Origin: Caldisericota bacterium
Lineage (GTDB): Bacteria > Caldisericota > Caldisericia > Cryosericales > Cryosericaceae
DNA length: 12,938 nt
Assembly: GCA_026390195.1 (NCBI GenBank)
Contig: JAPLGK010000129.1
Span: forward strand, 1 to 12,938
Direction: 5' to 3'
A model generated the notes under the pieces. That model did no database searches. It saw only the letters and a program-made list of their open reading frames with translations, and was not told the DNA's origin. A program made the position numbers and the translations under genes. Below are positions 5,844 through 12,938 of the stretch, piece by piece (position 1 is the first letter of the stretch; every line of letters begins with the position of its first letter).

Positions 5844-6931
5844 CAGACAGCCTCCGGACTCCGGGCAATGGCTCCCGCGATGCCAAGCGCGGCCATCTCG
5901 AAGACGATGTGATTGCCTCCCTGACTGAAGAAAGGCAATGGTACTCCTGTCGTAGGAAGCAGTCCGACAACGACACCAATATTGACGAACGCTTGCACAG
6001 CGAGGAATGCTCCCAGCCCCATGACATAGACTCGGGCAAACGGCTCAGAGGACCTCGAGGCAATCTTGAACAGGTCGAAGACGATCCACAGATAAATGCC
6101 GAGCACGATGGTAACGCCGACGAGCCCGAACTCCTCCGAGAAGATAGCGAAAACGAAGTCATTCTCCTGGGCTGGGAAGTGGACAAACTTCTGAACGCTC
6201 CGCATGAAACCCCGCCCCATCACTCCACCCCTCGCGACGGCAAACATGGAGTTCACCAGTTGATAGGCAACGCCTTTGGCCTTGTCGGCCGACAGTGGGT
6301 TGATGAACGAGGTCATCCTGAGTTTCCAGGAATCTTTCACATTGACCGCAATCAGAGCCAGCACGCCCAGGGCAGCCGTTCGGCTGATCCAGTAGCCGAA
6401 CGGAGCACCGACGCCCAGCAGGATAGCGATCGAGGACCCGGCAATGACGAAGGCCGTTCCGAAGTCCGGTTCCAATGCGACCAGGCCCGTGAACCCCAGC
6501 ACGAGAAGCAGAAACGTCCGGTAGTATCGGTGGTCATACTGGTTCAGGTACTTGCCACTGAAGAGCTTGGCGGCGAGAAGAGGCACCACCAGGATGACTG
6601 CCTGAGATGGCTGCAAGCCAATCAAACCTGTTCCGATCCACCGGCTGGAACCGTTGACACTCCTGCCGATGCCGGGAATGAGTACAGCGATCAGCAGTGC
6701 CCCTAGAGCATACGTCAGGAATTCCGAGATGTCTGCCCAGCGCATGTACTTGAACCGCGAGCAGAACCAGTAGGCGAAGACTCCGACACCGACGATAATC
6801 GCCTGCTTGACGACACTCGGCGTAACGGCCACCAATTGACCTCGCGCAGCGCTGAGACTGACGGCGATACTGTAGTTCTGCAGTACCCCCAGGCAAAGCA
6901 GTATGGCGACAAGGACCAGTATGCGCTTCAC
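5843..6931 (-). CDS. ftsW: SEDS peptidoglycan glycosyltransferase FtsW
   Basis: SEDS proteins polymerise lipid II into glycan strands; FtsW does so at the septum with a class B PBP. The 362-residue product is a polytopic membrane protein of about ten helices. It has GRSVNGSSRWIG (89-100), EPDFGTA (154-160), YQLVNSMFAVARGGVMGRG (223-241), FPAQENDFVFAIFSEE (252-267) and VVGLLPTTGVPLPFFSQGG (321-339). Asp258 in the NDF motif corresponds to the catalytic aspartate of the family's TDF motif. The call is FtsW rather than RodA because of its place between murD and murG beside a division transpeptidase. The start is GTG at 6931, overlapping the murD TGA as GTGA. No other ATG or GTG follows for many codons, there is no good Shine-Dalgarno site, and the start lies inside a hairpin (6923-6944). 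Confidence 0.95.
   Translation of the reverse strand: MKRILVLVAILLCLGVLQNYSIAVSLSAARGQLVAVTPSVVKQAIIVGVGVFAYWFCSRFKYMRWADISEFLTYALGALLIAVLIPGIGRSVNGSSRWIGTGLIGLQPSQAVILVVPLLAAKLFSGKYLNQYDHRYYRTFLLLVLGFTGLVALEPDFGTAFVIAGSSIAILLGVGAPFGYWISRTAALGVLALIAVNVKDSWKLRMTSFINPLSADKAKGVAYQLVNSMFAVARGGVMGRGFMRSVQKFVHFPAQENDFVFAIFSEEFGLVGVTIVLGIYLWIVFDLFKIASRSSEPFARVYVMGLGAFLAVQAFVNIGVVVGLLPTTGVPLPFFSQGGNHIVFEMAALGIAGAIARSPEAV
6376..6403. repeat. 10-bp perfect inverted repeat inside ftsW
   Basis: Arms CCGTTCGGCT (6376-6385) and AGCCGAACGG (6394-6403) are separated by eight bases. It encodes the PFGYWISRT region of FtsW (177-185). A pausing or stability hairpin is possible; no function is shown. Confidence 0.75.
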
Positions 6932-6944
6932 CGCGTGAAAGCGC
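6923..6944 (-). promoter_or_regulatory. Hairpin enclosing the ftsW start codon
   Basis: On the mRNA strand the arm GCGCTTTCAC (6944-6935) pairs with GTGAAGCGC (6931-6923), with a GCG loop and one bulged T, giving nine base pairs. The right arm begins with the GTG start of ftsW and contains the murD TGA. No good ribosome-binding site precedes it. A likely effect is that ribosomes finishing murD must open the stem for ftsW to start, so that FtsW level follows MurD translation. The pairing is seen; the effect is inference. Confidence 0.55.
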
Positions 6945-8307
6945 CCAGGCGACCCTGCACGATCTCCCTGAATCGGTCGCCACGCTGCTCAAAATCCCTG
7001 AACATGTCGAAACTAGCACAAGCGGGAGACAGAAGCAGCGTACCACCTGCAGAAAGAAGTCGCACTCCATCGCTGACAGCGTCCTCAAGCGATTCGACGC
7101 GGACAACCGTCTTCATGCCGGCCTTGCGCAGCGAATCCTCGATAGCCGGACCGGTCGCGCCCATCACGATTGCCGACACCAGATTCTTGTCTTGAGCCAG
7201 ATGTCGTGCCATCTTGTCGAATGAGACGCCCTTTGAACTGCCGCCCAGAATGACTGCATATGGTCCAGGCATGGCATCAGCAGCCGTCATAACTGATTCC
7301 GGAGTCGTTGCCTTGGAATCGTTGATGAACGTCACGCCGCCCGCTGTTCCAACGTACTCCAGTCGGTGCGGCAGCCCGTTGAAACCCCTCACGGCCCTGC
7401 GAATGGCATCTGGGGAGATACCATACAGAAAGGCTGCCAGAGCTGCGCTCATGGCATTCGCCACATTGTGCCGCCCTCGGATCCGCAGATCTGTCTCCCT
7501 GAACAACTCCACCGTGCGTGTCGCATCTTTGAAAACGATAACGCCATCGACAACATGTGCGCCGGAGAACACGCCGTCGCCCAGTCCGAAATAGAATATG
7601 GAAGGACTCAGCATTGAGCCCAGCGCTCTCAGCGCAGGATCATCCCAGTTGAGCACGACGGCGTCATCCGCCGTCATGTTCTCGAACAAACGCTTCTTCG
7701 TGGCGAAATAGTGTTCCATGGTACCATAGCGGTCAAGATGGTTCGGAACCAGGTTCGAGAAAATGGCCACTCTGGGATGGAACGCATGGACTGTCTCGAG
7801 CTGGAAGCAGCTGACCTCAAGAACCGCCCGTCCTGCCAACGGGTGTTCCACCAGGAGCTGCGACACTGGAGTTCCCAGGTTGCCCCCTGTCACTGCATCG
7901 GGATACTCCTGAGCAACGATTTCTCCAAGAAGAGCCGTGGTCGTGCTCTTGCCATTGCTGCCAGTCACCGCAAGCACTGACAGGCCGGCATACGCGGCAA
8001 TCTCTGTCTCACCGACGATGAGTTTGCCCATCTGCACAGCGGCCAGGATAATCGGAGCTTCGCGCGGTACGCCGGGTGAGACGACAACAACGTCGAAGGC
8101 CGCCACAATGCTCGCAGTGTTCTGTCCAAATTCGAAGGGAACTCCCACCTGCTGCAGCAGTCGCGCGGCATGCTCGAACTTCTCGTCGGCGCTCCGCTGC
8201 TTGAGTTCCGACACGAAAACGTTCACTCCGTGATCATGCAGGTACAGGGCTGCGTACAATCCACTTGGCAATGCCCCGACGACGAATGCAGAATTGAACG
8301 GGATCAC
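6928..8307 (-). CDS. murD: UDP-N-acetylmuramoylalanine--D-glutamate ligase MurD
   Basis: MurD adds D-Glu to UDP-MurNAc-L-Ala with ATP. The 459-residue product has an N-terminal Rossmann-like region (about 5-95), then the P-loop GSNGKSTTT (116-124), EVSCFQLE (164-171), NLVPNHLDRYGTMEHY (185-200), a carbamylated-Lys candidate at Lys204, GRHNVANAM (278-286), PHRLEYV (313-319), NDSKATTPES (329-338) and LLSPACASFDMFRDFEQRGDRF (425-446). These are the MurD-specific signatures, and length is normal. The start is GTG at 8307, supported by GGAGG 6 bases upstream at 8314-8318; the next gene upstream, mraY, ends only 3 bases before. Asn189 where many MurD proteins have Asp (DHLDR) is also seen in other MurD sequences and is not taken as a defect. 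Confidence 0.97.
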   Translation of the reverse strand: MIPFNSAFVVGALPSGLYAALYLHDHGVNVFVSELKQRSADEKFEHAARLLQQVGVPFEFGQNTASIVAAFDVVVVSPGVPREAPIILAAVQMGKLIVGETEIAAYAGLSVLAVTGSNGKSTTTALLGEIVAQEYPDAVTGGNLGTPVSQLLVEHPLAGRAVLEVSCFQLETVHAFHPRVAIFSNLVPNHLDRYGTMEHYFATKKRLFENMTADDAVVLNWDDPALRALGSMLSPSIFYFGLGDGVFSGAHVVDGVIVFKDATRTVELFRETDLRIRGRHNVANAMSAALAAFLYGISPDAIRRAVRGFNGLPHRLEYVGTAGGVTFINDSKATTPESVMTAADAMPGPYAVILGGSSKGVSFDKMARHLAQDKNLVSAIVMGATGPAIEDSLRKAGMKTVVRVESLEDAVSDGVRLLSAGGTLLLSPACASFDMFRDFEQRGDRFREIVQGRLGAFTR

Positions 8308-8310
8308 TAG

Positions 8311-9291
8311 TTACCTCCACGTCATCGTCAGTGCCCCAGCAATGACAAACAGGATACTCACGACAAAGAACCGGTCGACGATTGTTGGCTCGGTCCACCC
8401 GAGTTTCTCGAAATGATGGTGGATCGGAGCCATAAGGAACACCCTCTTCCTGCGCCCAGAGGCTTTGAAGACAACCACCTGGATCATCACGCTTATCGCC
8501 TCTCCCAGGAACAGTCCTCCCAGCAGAATCGACGACACCTGGTTCCCGGAGGCAAACGCCCACGCGATGAAGATGGAACCAAGTGCAAGCGATCCCGTAT
8601 CTCCCATGAACACTGATGCTTTTGGGCCGTTGAACCATAGAAACGAGATAACAAACGCAACAGCTGCCAATGGCAGTATGCCAGCCAGTCCCGACGGATG
8701 CAGAAGCGAGGCTGCTCCGGCCACAGCAAATGCGGGAAGACTGGTCTTGGCGAGCAGACCATCAAGACCGTCCGTCAGGTTGAACGCATTCACCATGCCG
8801 ACCGCGTACAGCATGGCAACAACGTAGAAGGCCCAGCCGGCGAAAAGGACTCCACCGCTCGCCAGACGAAGCGTTGGAACGATAGATGGATACGCGAGAT
8901 AGAAGAAGAGCCCGGCCGCTACTGTCTGCATCAGAAGTTTCTGGTAGCCAAGCAATCCGTCATTTCTGTGTTTGAGCTCTTTGATCCAGTCGTCGAGAAA
9001 ACCGGAAAGGAGATTGACGGCCACGAAGACAAGTGTGGCTACGTCAAGCCCTGTCAAGCCTCTTCGCCCCATCAGGAAGAGATAGGCGGCCACGGCTCCG
9101 GCAATGTTGAGAACTAGCATCAAGCCGCCTCCCGTAGGCGTACCCGCCTTGGGCTTGTGAGAAGCAGGCCCCTCATCCCGTATCAACTGCGTAAACCGTG
9201 TCCTGCGAAGCCACACAATAAGGAGTGGGAAAAGAGCCAAGTCCACAAGGGCAAGAACGAGAACCAGCGACATAACAGACCTGGCGGTCAT
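8311..9291 (-). CDS. mraY: Phospho-MurNAc-pentapeptide transferase MraY
   Basis: MraY transfers phospho-MurNAc-pentapeptide from UDP to undecaprenyl phosphate, making lipid I in the membrane. The 326-residue product has about ten membrane helices and the full set of family motifs: GPASHKPKAGTPTGGG (41-56), FLDDWIKELKHRNDGLLGYQK (98-118) with the catalytic Asp100, Asp101 and Lys104, NLTDGLDGL (171-179), FNGPKASVFMGDTGSLALG (220-238) with Asp231, and PIHHHFEKLGW (289-299). The start ATG overlaps the murE TGA as ATGA and has AGGAGG 7 bases upstream, the strongest ribosome site in the window. In many clusters murF would lie directly upstream; here murE does. Nothing in the sequence suggests loss of function. 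Confidence 0.98.
   Translation of the reverse strand: MTARSVMSLVLVLALVDLALFPLLIVWLRRTRFTQLIRDEGPASHKPKAGTPTGGGLMLVLNIAGAVAAYLFLMGRRGLTGLDVATLVFVAVNLLSGFLDDWIKELKHRNDGLLGYQKLLMQTVAAGLFFYLAYPSIVPTLRLASGGVLFAGWAFYVVAMLYAVGMVNAFNLTDGLDGLLAKTSLPAFAVAGAASLLHPSGLAGILPLAAVAFVISFLWFNGPKASVFMGDTGSLALGSIFIAWAFASGNQVSSILLGGLFLGEAISVMIQVVVFKASGRRKRVFLMAPIHHHFEKLGWTEPTIVDRFFVVSILFVIAGALTMTWR
8314..8318 (-). promoter_or_regulatory. Shine-Dalgarno site that fixes the murD GTG start
   Basis: GGAGG lies 6 bases before GTG at 8307 and overlaps the end of mraY. It supports a GTG start giving the N-terminus MIPFNSAFVVG, the expected beginning of the first Rossmann-like domain. Confidence 0.85.
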
Positions 9292-10844
9292 CGCTGTCCC
9301 TCCTGCGGCCGCAGACCATCAGCACCACAGACGTAGCCGCGATCGCGCAACGCGAGGCGCACCTCTTCCCGATCATCGAAGACGACATCCTCGTGTGCAT
9401 AGTACATGACCGTCTCATGCCCACGACCGAGAACCAGGACCATGTCGCCGGGCCTGGCCGCAGCAACGGCACTTCGAATTGCCTGCCTTCTGTCTTCGAT
9501 GACCGTGAAATGGTCGGTCGTGAACCCGTCCTCAATGTCGTGAACGGCAATCGACGCGTCTTCATGACGAGGGTCCTCGACGGTCACGAACGACCAGCGG
9601 CAAGCCTCCTCTGCGAGGCGGGCCATGATCGGTCGTTTCTCGCGGTCATCGGCGCCGACAGAGCCAAACACGGCCAGCAGGTCCACCCGCACGGTGGGCC
9701 GCACAGCGCTGAACAGTGCCGAGAACTCCTCTGGCGTATGGGCATAGTCCACGACAACCTCGAACGGTTGTCCACAGTCAATGCGCTCATAGCGCCCGGG
9801 GACATACAGTGGGGCAGCAAGAGACTGCACAGCCCTGCCCAGATCGCAGGTCGGTTCAATGGCATGAACCGAACTGATGGCCGCCAGACAGTTGGACGCC
9901 TGGAACGCCGGGCCGATCGAAAGCTCCACGTCGAACGTGGCTCCGTCGCGGGCAAAGACCTGAAACATGGTTCTTCCCATGGTAGAAACGACGTGGTCGC
10001 CACGCAGGTCAGCCTCTCGCACCAGGGAAAACGTCCTGACCTGCGAGCGCCCGGCAGCGTCCCTGAATGCAGCGAACGAAGGATCGTCAGCATTGAGAAC
10101 GGCCACAGAGCCTTTGTCGAGCGACGTGAACAGGCGCAGCTTGGCCGCCAGATACGCATCCATGGTGCCATGGTATCCCATGTGGTCTTGCGAGAGATTT
10201 GTGAAAACCCCGCAATCAAAGCGCATGCCATGGACTCTGCCGAAGGCGAGCGCGAACGAGGAAACCTCGAGCACAGCAACCTGCGCCCCTTGATGGACCG
10301 CATGGTCCAGATACCAGTTGAGCGCAAAGGCTTCCGGCGTTGTTGCGGGAAGAGCGTCAGGAGGAAAGAACTCGCCGTCAGGCATGACATAGCCTGTGGT
10401 CCCAATCATGACGGACGCAATGTCCAGTCCCTGCAGAAGACGACGAATCATGTATGCTGTGCTTGTCTTGCCGCTCGTTCCAGTGATGCCGATCATCTTC
10501 ATGCGACGGGCAGGAAAGTTGAACAAGGCCTGCGAGACCAGACTCAGGAACTCACGGCAGCTCGGGACGACGACGACTGGCACATCCTGAACCTCGGGAT
10601 GCTCATTCTCAGCGACGACACAAGCCGCCCCGGCGCCAAGAGCGCTGGCGATGTAGGACGCTCCGTCCAGCCTGGTTCCGGAGATGGCGACGAACATGGC
10701 TCCTGGCCCGCATTCACGCGAATCAGGCGTGACCAGGCTGATCAACGTCCTCTGGCCCAGCGAGGATCGCTTGGGATCCCAGGACGCCGGAGGCAACATA
10801 TGAAGGAGCTCGGCAAGCTCCCGTTCTTCAACGGCGAATTTCAT
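9288..10844 (-). CDS. murE: UDP-MurNAc-L-Ala-D-Glu--diamino acid ligase MurE
   Basis: MurE adds the third stem residue (meso-diaminopimelate, L-Lys or similar). The 518-residue product has DSR near the start (41-43), the P-loop GTSGKTS (122-128, Lys126; Ser replaces the common Asn), TTPEAF (168-173), EVSSFAL (193-199), NLSQDHMGYHG (216-226), a carbamylated-Lys candidate at Lys235, VPGRYERID (348-356), VDYAHTPEEF (365-374) and GRGHE (473-477). The specificity motif reads EDPR (423-426), in place of DNPR of meso-DAP enzymes. The nearby segment GSVGADDREKRP (394-405) lacks the Arg usual in GGDRD/GERD forms. It ends beside mraY with no murF between; the length is normal, so there is no fused MurF. 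The start ATG overlaps the transpeptidase stop (ATGA), with TGAGG 8 bases upstream. Confidence 0.96.
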   Translation of the reverse strand: MKFAVEERELAELLHMLPPASWDPKRSSLGQRTLISLVTPDSRECGPGAMFVAISGTRLDGASYIASALGAGAACVVAENEHPEVQDVPVVVVPSCREFLSLVSQALFNFPARRMKMIGITGTSGKTSTAYMIRRLLQGLDIASVMIGTTGYVMPDGEFFPPDALPATTPEAFALNWYLDHAVHQGAQVAVLEVSSFALAFGRVHGMRFDCGVFTNLSQDHMGYHGTMDAYLAAKLRLFTSLDKGSVAVLNADDPSFAAFRDAAGRSQVRTFSLVREADLRGDHVVSTMGRTMFQVFARDGATFDVELSIGPAFQASNCLAAISSVHAIEPTCDLGRAVQSLAAPLYVPGRYERIDCGQPFEVVVDYAHTPEEFSALFSAVRPTVRVDLLAVFGSVGADDREKRPIMARLAEEACRWSFVTVEDPRHEDASIAVHDIEDGFTTDHFTVIEDRRQAIRSAVAAARPGDMVLVLGRGHETVMYYAHEDVVFDDREEVRLALRDRGYVCGADGLRPQEGQR

Positions 10845-12547
10845 GGTTTCAACCTCAGATACTGTATCAGCTGCAGTGCAATCTTCTTGAAGGTCGGCCC
10901 TGCCACCTGAAATGATGTGCGTTCTCCTTTTCGAGTCTCATGGACGCTGAGGAACACGACGACCCTGGGGTCGTTCGCGGTCAGGATTCCTGCGAAGCTG
11001 AATATATACGATCCATCATCCAGATAGCCTCCCCCGGGAGCGGCGATCTGAGCAGTGCCGGTCTTTCCGGCAACTTCGTAGCCGGGAATATACGCACTGA
11101 AAACGCCGACATCTTTTTGCACGACTCCATGGAGGCCCTCGAGAACGGTCTTGGCCGTCTCCGGCTTGAACAACTGACCGATGACTCCAGGGACGTCTGT
11201 CCGCTGACTCGTCCCCGAAGCGTCGACGATGTGATCGACCACGTAGGGTCGCTGCATGAGGCCCCCGTTGGCTATCGTGGCATAGAAGTTCGCCATCTGG
11301 ATTGCCGTTACTGCCACGCCCTGGCCAAATCCCATCGTAGGAAGCGTCGTGTTTGACCAGAGAGACGTCGGAAGGAGGATACCGGATTCTTCTCCAGGTA
11401 GGTCGATGCCCGTCGGTTTACCAAAACCGTACCGGCTGACGCAGTCGTAGAAGCGCGTAGCTCCTATCTTCATGCTCAACTGGCAAAACGCCACGTTGGA
11501 GGAGTGCTGCAGCATCGCGTAGAGGTTCATGGTCCCATATGGATAGAGATCGTGAACGACCGTGTTGAAGACTTTGAGACTACCACCGCTGTAGAACGTG
11601 TTCTCCAGCGTAATCGTACCAGTGTCGAGACCGGCAACCGATGTCACTGCCTTGAACACAGAACCAGGCTCATAGTTGGCACTGATTGCCTTCTCCGAGA
11701 GAGAGCTCATCGAAGCATCCTGCCAGTGTTCGGGATCTACGCTTGGCACATCGACCATCGCAAGGACCGCATCGGTCTTTGGATCCAGGATCGTGCATGT
11801 AGCCCGCTTGCCATCGTATGTCTTGAGGGTGTCCATGAGAGCCTGCTGTGCGAAATACTGGATGTTCGAGTCGATCGTCAGCACGATGTTCTTGCCTGGT
11901 ACAGCTTCGAGGACTTCCTCTGTGACGGCGGGCTCACCGGGGTTCGACCCAGAGACCCTGTAGGTATGCCTCCCGTCCGTACCTCCAAGTTCCTTGTCGT
12001 ATTGAAACTCGATCCCCGACAGACCCTGGTTGTCCGAGCCCGTGATGCCGACCACGGAAGACATGAGAGCTGCCAGCGGATAGACCCGGCGATAGCCTTG
12101 GTCCAGCACGACTCCTGGTACGTCGAGTCGGCGCAGTGCCTCGTATTCCGCAATGCCTATCTGCTTCTCCACGTAGATGAAGCTTGATGACGCGCTGCGT
12201 ATCAGCTTCTCCAGCTGCGTCAGCGATACCTTCAGGACGGGGGCGATGCTGGCCGCGGTCAGGTGAGGGTCTTTGACTTCCTTCATGTACAGGCCCAGGG
12301 ACCACGTTGCCACATCCTGCGCCAGTACGCGCCCTGTCGAATCCTGGATCATTCCCCGCTTTGCTTTGATGGGAATGGAGTCGGTCTCAAGCTGCTGATT
12401 GGCCTTGTTCACAAGCGTAGTGCGAGCCACTACTTGCAGATAGACGAACCGTGACTCAATTCCTAGCACTGCAACCAGGAACACCGTGAAAACGACCACG
12501 AGACGCCGTCTGAACATGTCGTTGAAAGACGCGACGCCTCTCTTCAT
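10841..12547 (-). CDS. ftsI: Septal peptidoglycan transpeptidase (class B PBP, FtsI/PbpB type)
   Basis: This penicillin-binding protein cross-links septal peptidoglycan and is the partner of FtsW. The 568-residue product has a membrane anchor (about 15-38), the class B pedestal with KRGMIQDSTGRVLA (63-76) and GIEFQYDKELGG (178-189), then the transpeptidase domain with SVFK (296-299, catalytic Ser296), SSN (349-351) and KTGTA (495-499). It ends soon after the domain at residue 568 and has no PASTA repeats, unlike B. subtilis PbpB and SpoVD. The ATG at 12547 is chosen as start; a TTG just before it at 12550 would add one residue. Only a weak GGA lies upstream, and a small hairpin with arms GCGGG and CCTGC lies between the ftsL stop and this gene. 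FtsI and PbpB names are equivalent here; function is certain, the exact symbol less so. Confidence 0.95.
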   Translation of the reverse strand: MKRGVASFNDMFRRRLVVVFTVFLVAVLGIESRFVYLQVVARTTLVNKANQQLETDSIPIKAKRGMIQDSTGRVLAQDVATWSLGLYMKEVKDPHLTAASIAPVLKVSLTQLEKLIRSASSSFIYVEKQIGIAEYEALRRLDVPGVVLDQGYRRVYPLAALMSSVVGITGSDNQGLSGIEFQYDKELGGTDGRHTYRVSGSNPGEPAVTEEVLEAVPGKNIVLTIDSNIQYFAQQALMDTLKTYDGKRATCTILDPKTDAVLAMVDVPSVDPEHWQDASMSSLSEKAISANYEPGSVFKAVTSVAGLDTGTITLENTFYSGGSLKVFNTVVHDLYPYGTMNLYAMLQHSSNVAFCQLSMKIGATRFYDCVSRYGFGKPTGIDLPGEESGILLPTSLWSNTTLPTMGFGQGVAVTAIQMANFYATIANGGLMQRPYVVDHIVDASGTSQRTDVPGVIGQLFKPETAKTVLEGLHGVVQKDVGVFSAYIPGYEVAGKTGTAQIAAPGGGYLDDGSYIFSFAGILTANDPRVVVFLSVHETRKGERTSFQVAGPTFKKIALQLIQYLRLKP

Positions 12548-12580
12548 CAATTCCGTATGGTCTTGACGCAGGTATTCCCG

Positions 12581-12925
12581 CTAATGAAGACTGTCCAGTG
12601 TGCCGATCACCGCCGTGTTGTTGCCTGCCATACCCATTGCGCCTGCGGCAGCTCGCACCCGATCGGGTGACATGAGCTTCGTGTCGCGCTCGAGCAGCGA
12701 TTCCTGCTGCTGAAGCTGTGCCTGAATGGCCGTCCTGTTCAACTCCACCTGACGCTCCAAGAAAAGAGTTGTACTGTACACATAGCCATAGGCACACAGC
12801 AGACCGACGACCGTCACGGCCAGAACAATGTACCGGCGTGCCGCAACTCTTGCCGCGGCCGAGACGCGAACTGTCGCCGCAGGGCGGCGGACTATCGTGT
12901 AGTTGCCTCTGATTGCAATACTCAT
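12581..12925 (-). CDS. ftsL: Cell division protein FtsL-like, bitopic coiled-coil protein
   Basis: The 114-residue product has a basic cytoplasmic tail (1-31, many Arg), one membrane helix (about 32-54), a coiled-coil stretch rich in Gln, Leu and Glu (about 55-84), and a C-terminal segment LMSPDRVRAAAGAMGMA (84-100) that matches the FtsL pattern 'sP.rv...A...GM'. FtsL has little primary-sequence conservation, so the call relies on size, topology and position directly before the division transpeptidase. It bridges FtsQ/DivIB and the FtsB/DivIC-type partner to the FtsW-FtsI enzyme pair. The ATG at 12925 has AAGGG 7 bases upstream and could overlap a TGA of an upstream gene, expected to be rsmH (mraW), of which only a few codons fit in the window. 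A DivIC/FtsB-type septum initiator is the alternative. Confidence 0.85.
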   Translation of the reverse strand: MSIAIRGNYTIVRRPAATVRVSAAARVAARRYIVLAVTVVGLLCAYGYVYSTTLFLERQVELNRTAIQAQLQQQESLLERDTKLMSPDRVRAAAGAMGMAGNNTAVIGTLDSLH

Positions 12926-12938
12926 GGCTGTACCCTTT

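Noticed and set aside
9301..9317. A 12-bp palindrome (CTGCGGCCGCAG) in the murE C-terminus
   Set aside because: Several 12-bp palindromes occur in the window, as expected for this length and base composition.
9393..10910. A 505-codon open frame on the plus strand opposite murE
   Set aside because: It is antisense to a gene with complete MurE motifs, its translation shows no domain and is rich in Arg, His and Gln, and such frames are common opposite GC-rich genes.
12548..12550. TTG start for the division transpeptidase
   Set aside because: ATG follows immediately and is preferred; the difference is one residue and cannot be settled from sequence.
12922..12938. Possible last codons of an upstream gene, perhaps rsmH, ending in a TGA that overlaps the ftsL ATG
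   Set aside because: Only about five codons are visible. Position and the ATGA form fit, but no sequence identity can be shown.

Overview
The window is one dense, co-directional block of cell-division and cell-wall genes (a dcw cluster) read entirely on the minus strand, so transcription runs from the right edge (12938) to the left edge (1). In transcription order it holds ftsL, a division transpeptidase (ftsI/pbpB type), murE, mraY, murD, ftsW, murG, murC, murB, ftsQ/divIB, two tandem DUF881 genes and the first 90 codons of a small-basic-protein gene (sbp, DUF1290), which runs off the left edge. No intergenic gap exceeds about 40 bases. Most junctions are 1 to 8 base overlaps (ATGA, GTGA or TGATG), as expected of one translationally coupled operon. 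I see no RNA gene, mobile element, CRISPR array, internal promoter or intrinsic terminator.

The order closely follows the Bacillus subtilis-type cluster (ftsL, pbpB, murE, mraY, murD, spoVE/ftsW, murG, murB, divIB, ylxW, ylxX, sbp, then ftsA and ftsZ). murC is inserted between murG and murB, and murF is absent between murE and mraY. The organism is therefore a bacterium that makes peptidoglycan and has a Firmicutes- or Actinobacteria-like division gene set. The DNA is moderately GC-rich and the proteins are divergent at several motifs, so it may be a deep-branching lineage such as a Caldisericota- or Firmicutes-related phylum. The sequence alone does not settle this.

How the genes work together: MurB, MurC, MurD and MurE build UDP-MurNAc and its stem peptide in the cytoplasm. 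MurF, the last ligase, must be elsewhere. MraY moves the product onto undecaprenyl phosphate, MurG adds GlcNAc to give lipid II, and FtsW with the transpeptidase polymerises and cross-links it at the septum. FtsL and FtsQ/DivIB scaffold that complex. The DUF881 pair and Sbp are conserved membrane proteins of poorly known function that travel with ftsQ and normally sit just before ftsA-ftsZ.

The points most worth a second look are: a MurC that departs from the family at two normally near-invariant motifs; a MurE with an unusual EDPR specificity motif; a hairpin enclosing the ftsW GTG start; a structured murB-ftsQ junction; and a set of long near-perfect inverted repeats inside murC, murG and ftsW coding sequence. 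I found no clear sign of a wholly new system. The least understood part is the DUF881-DUF881-Sbp module.
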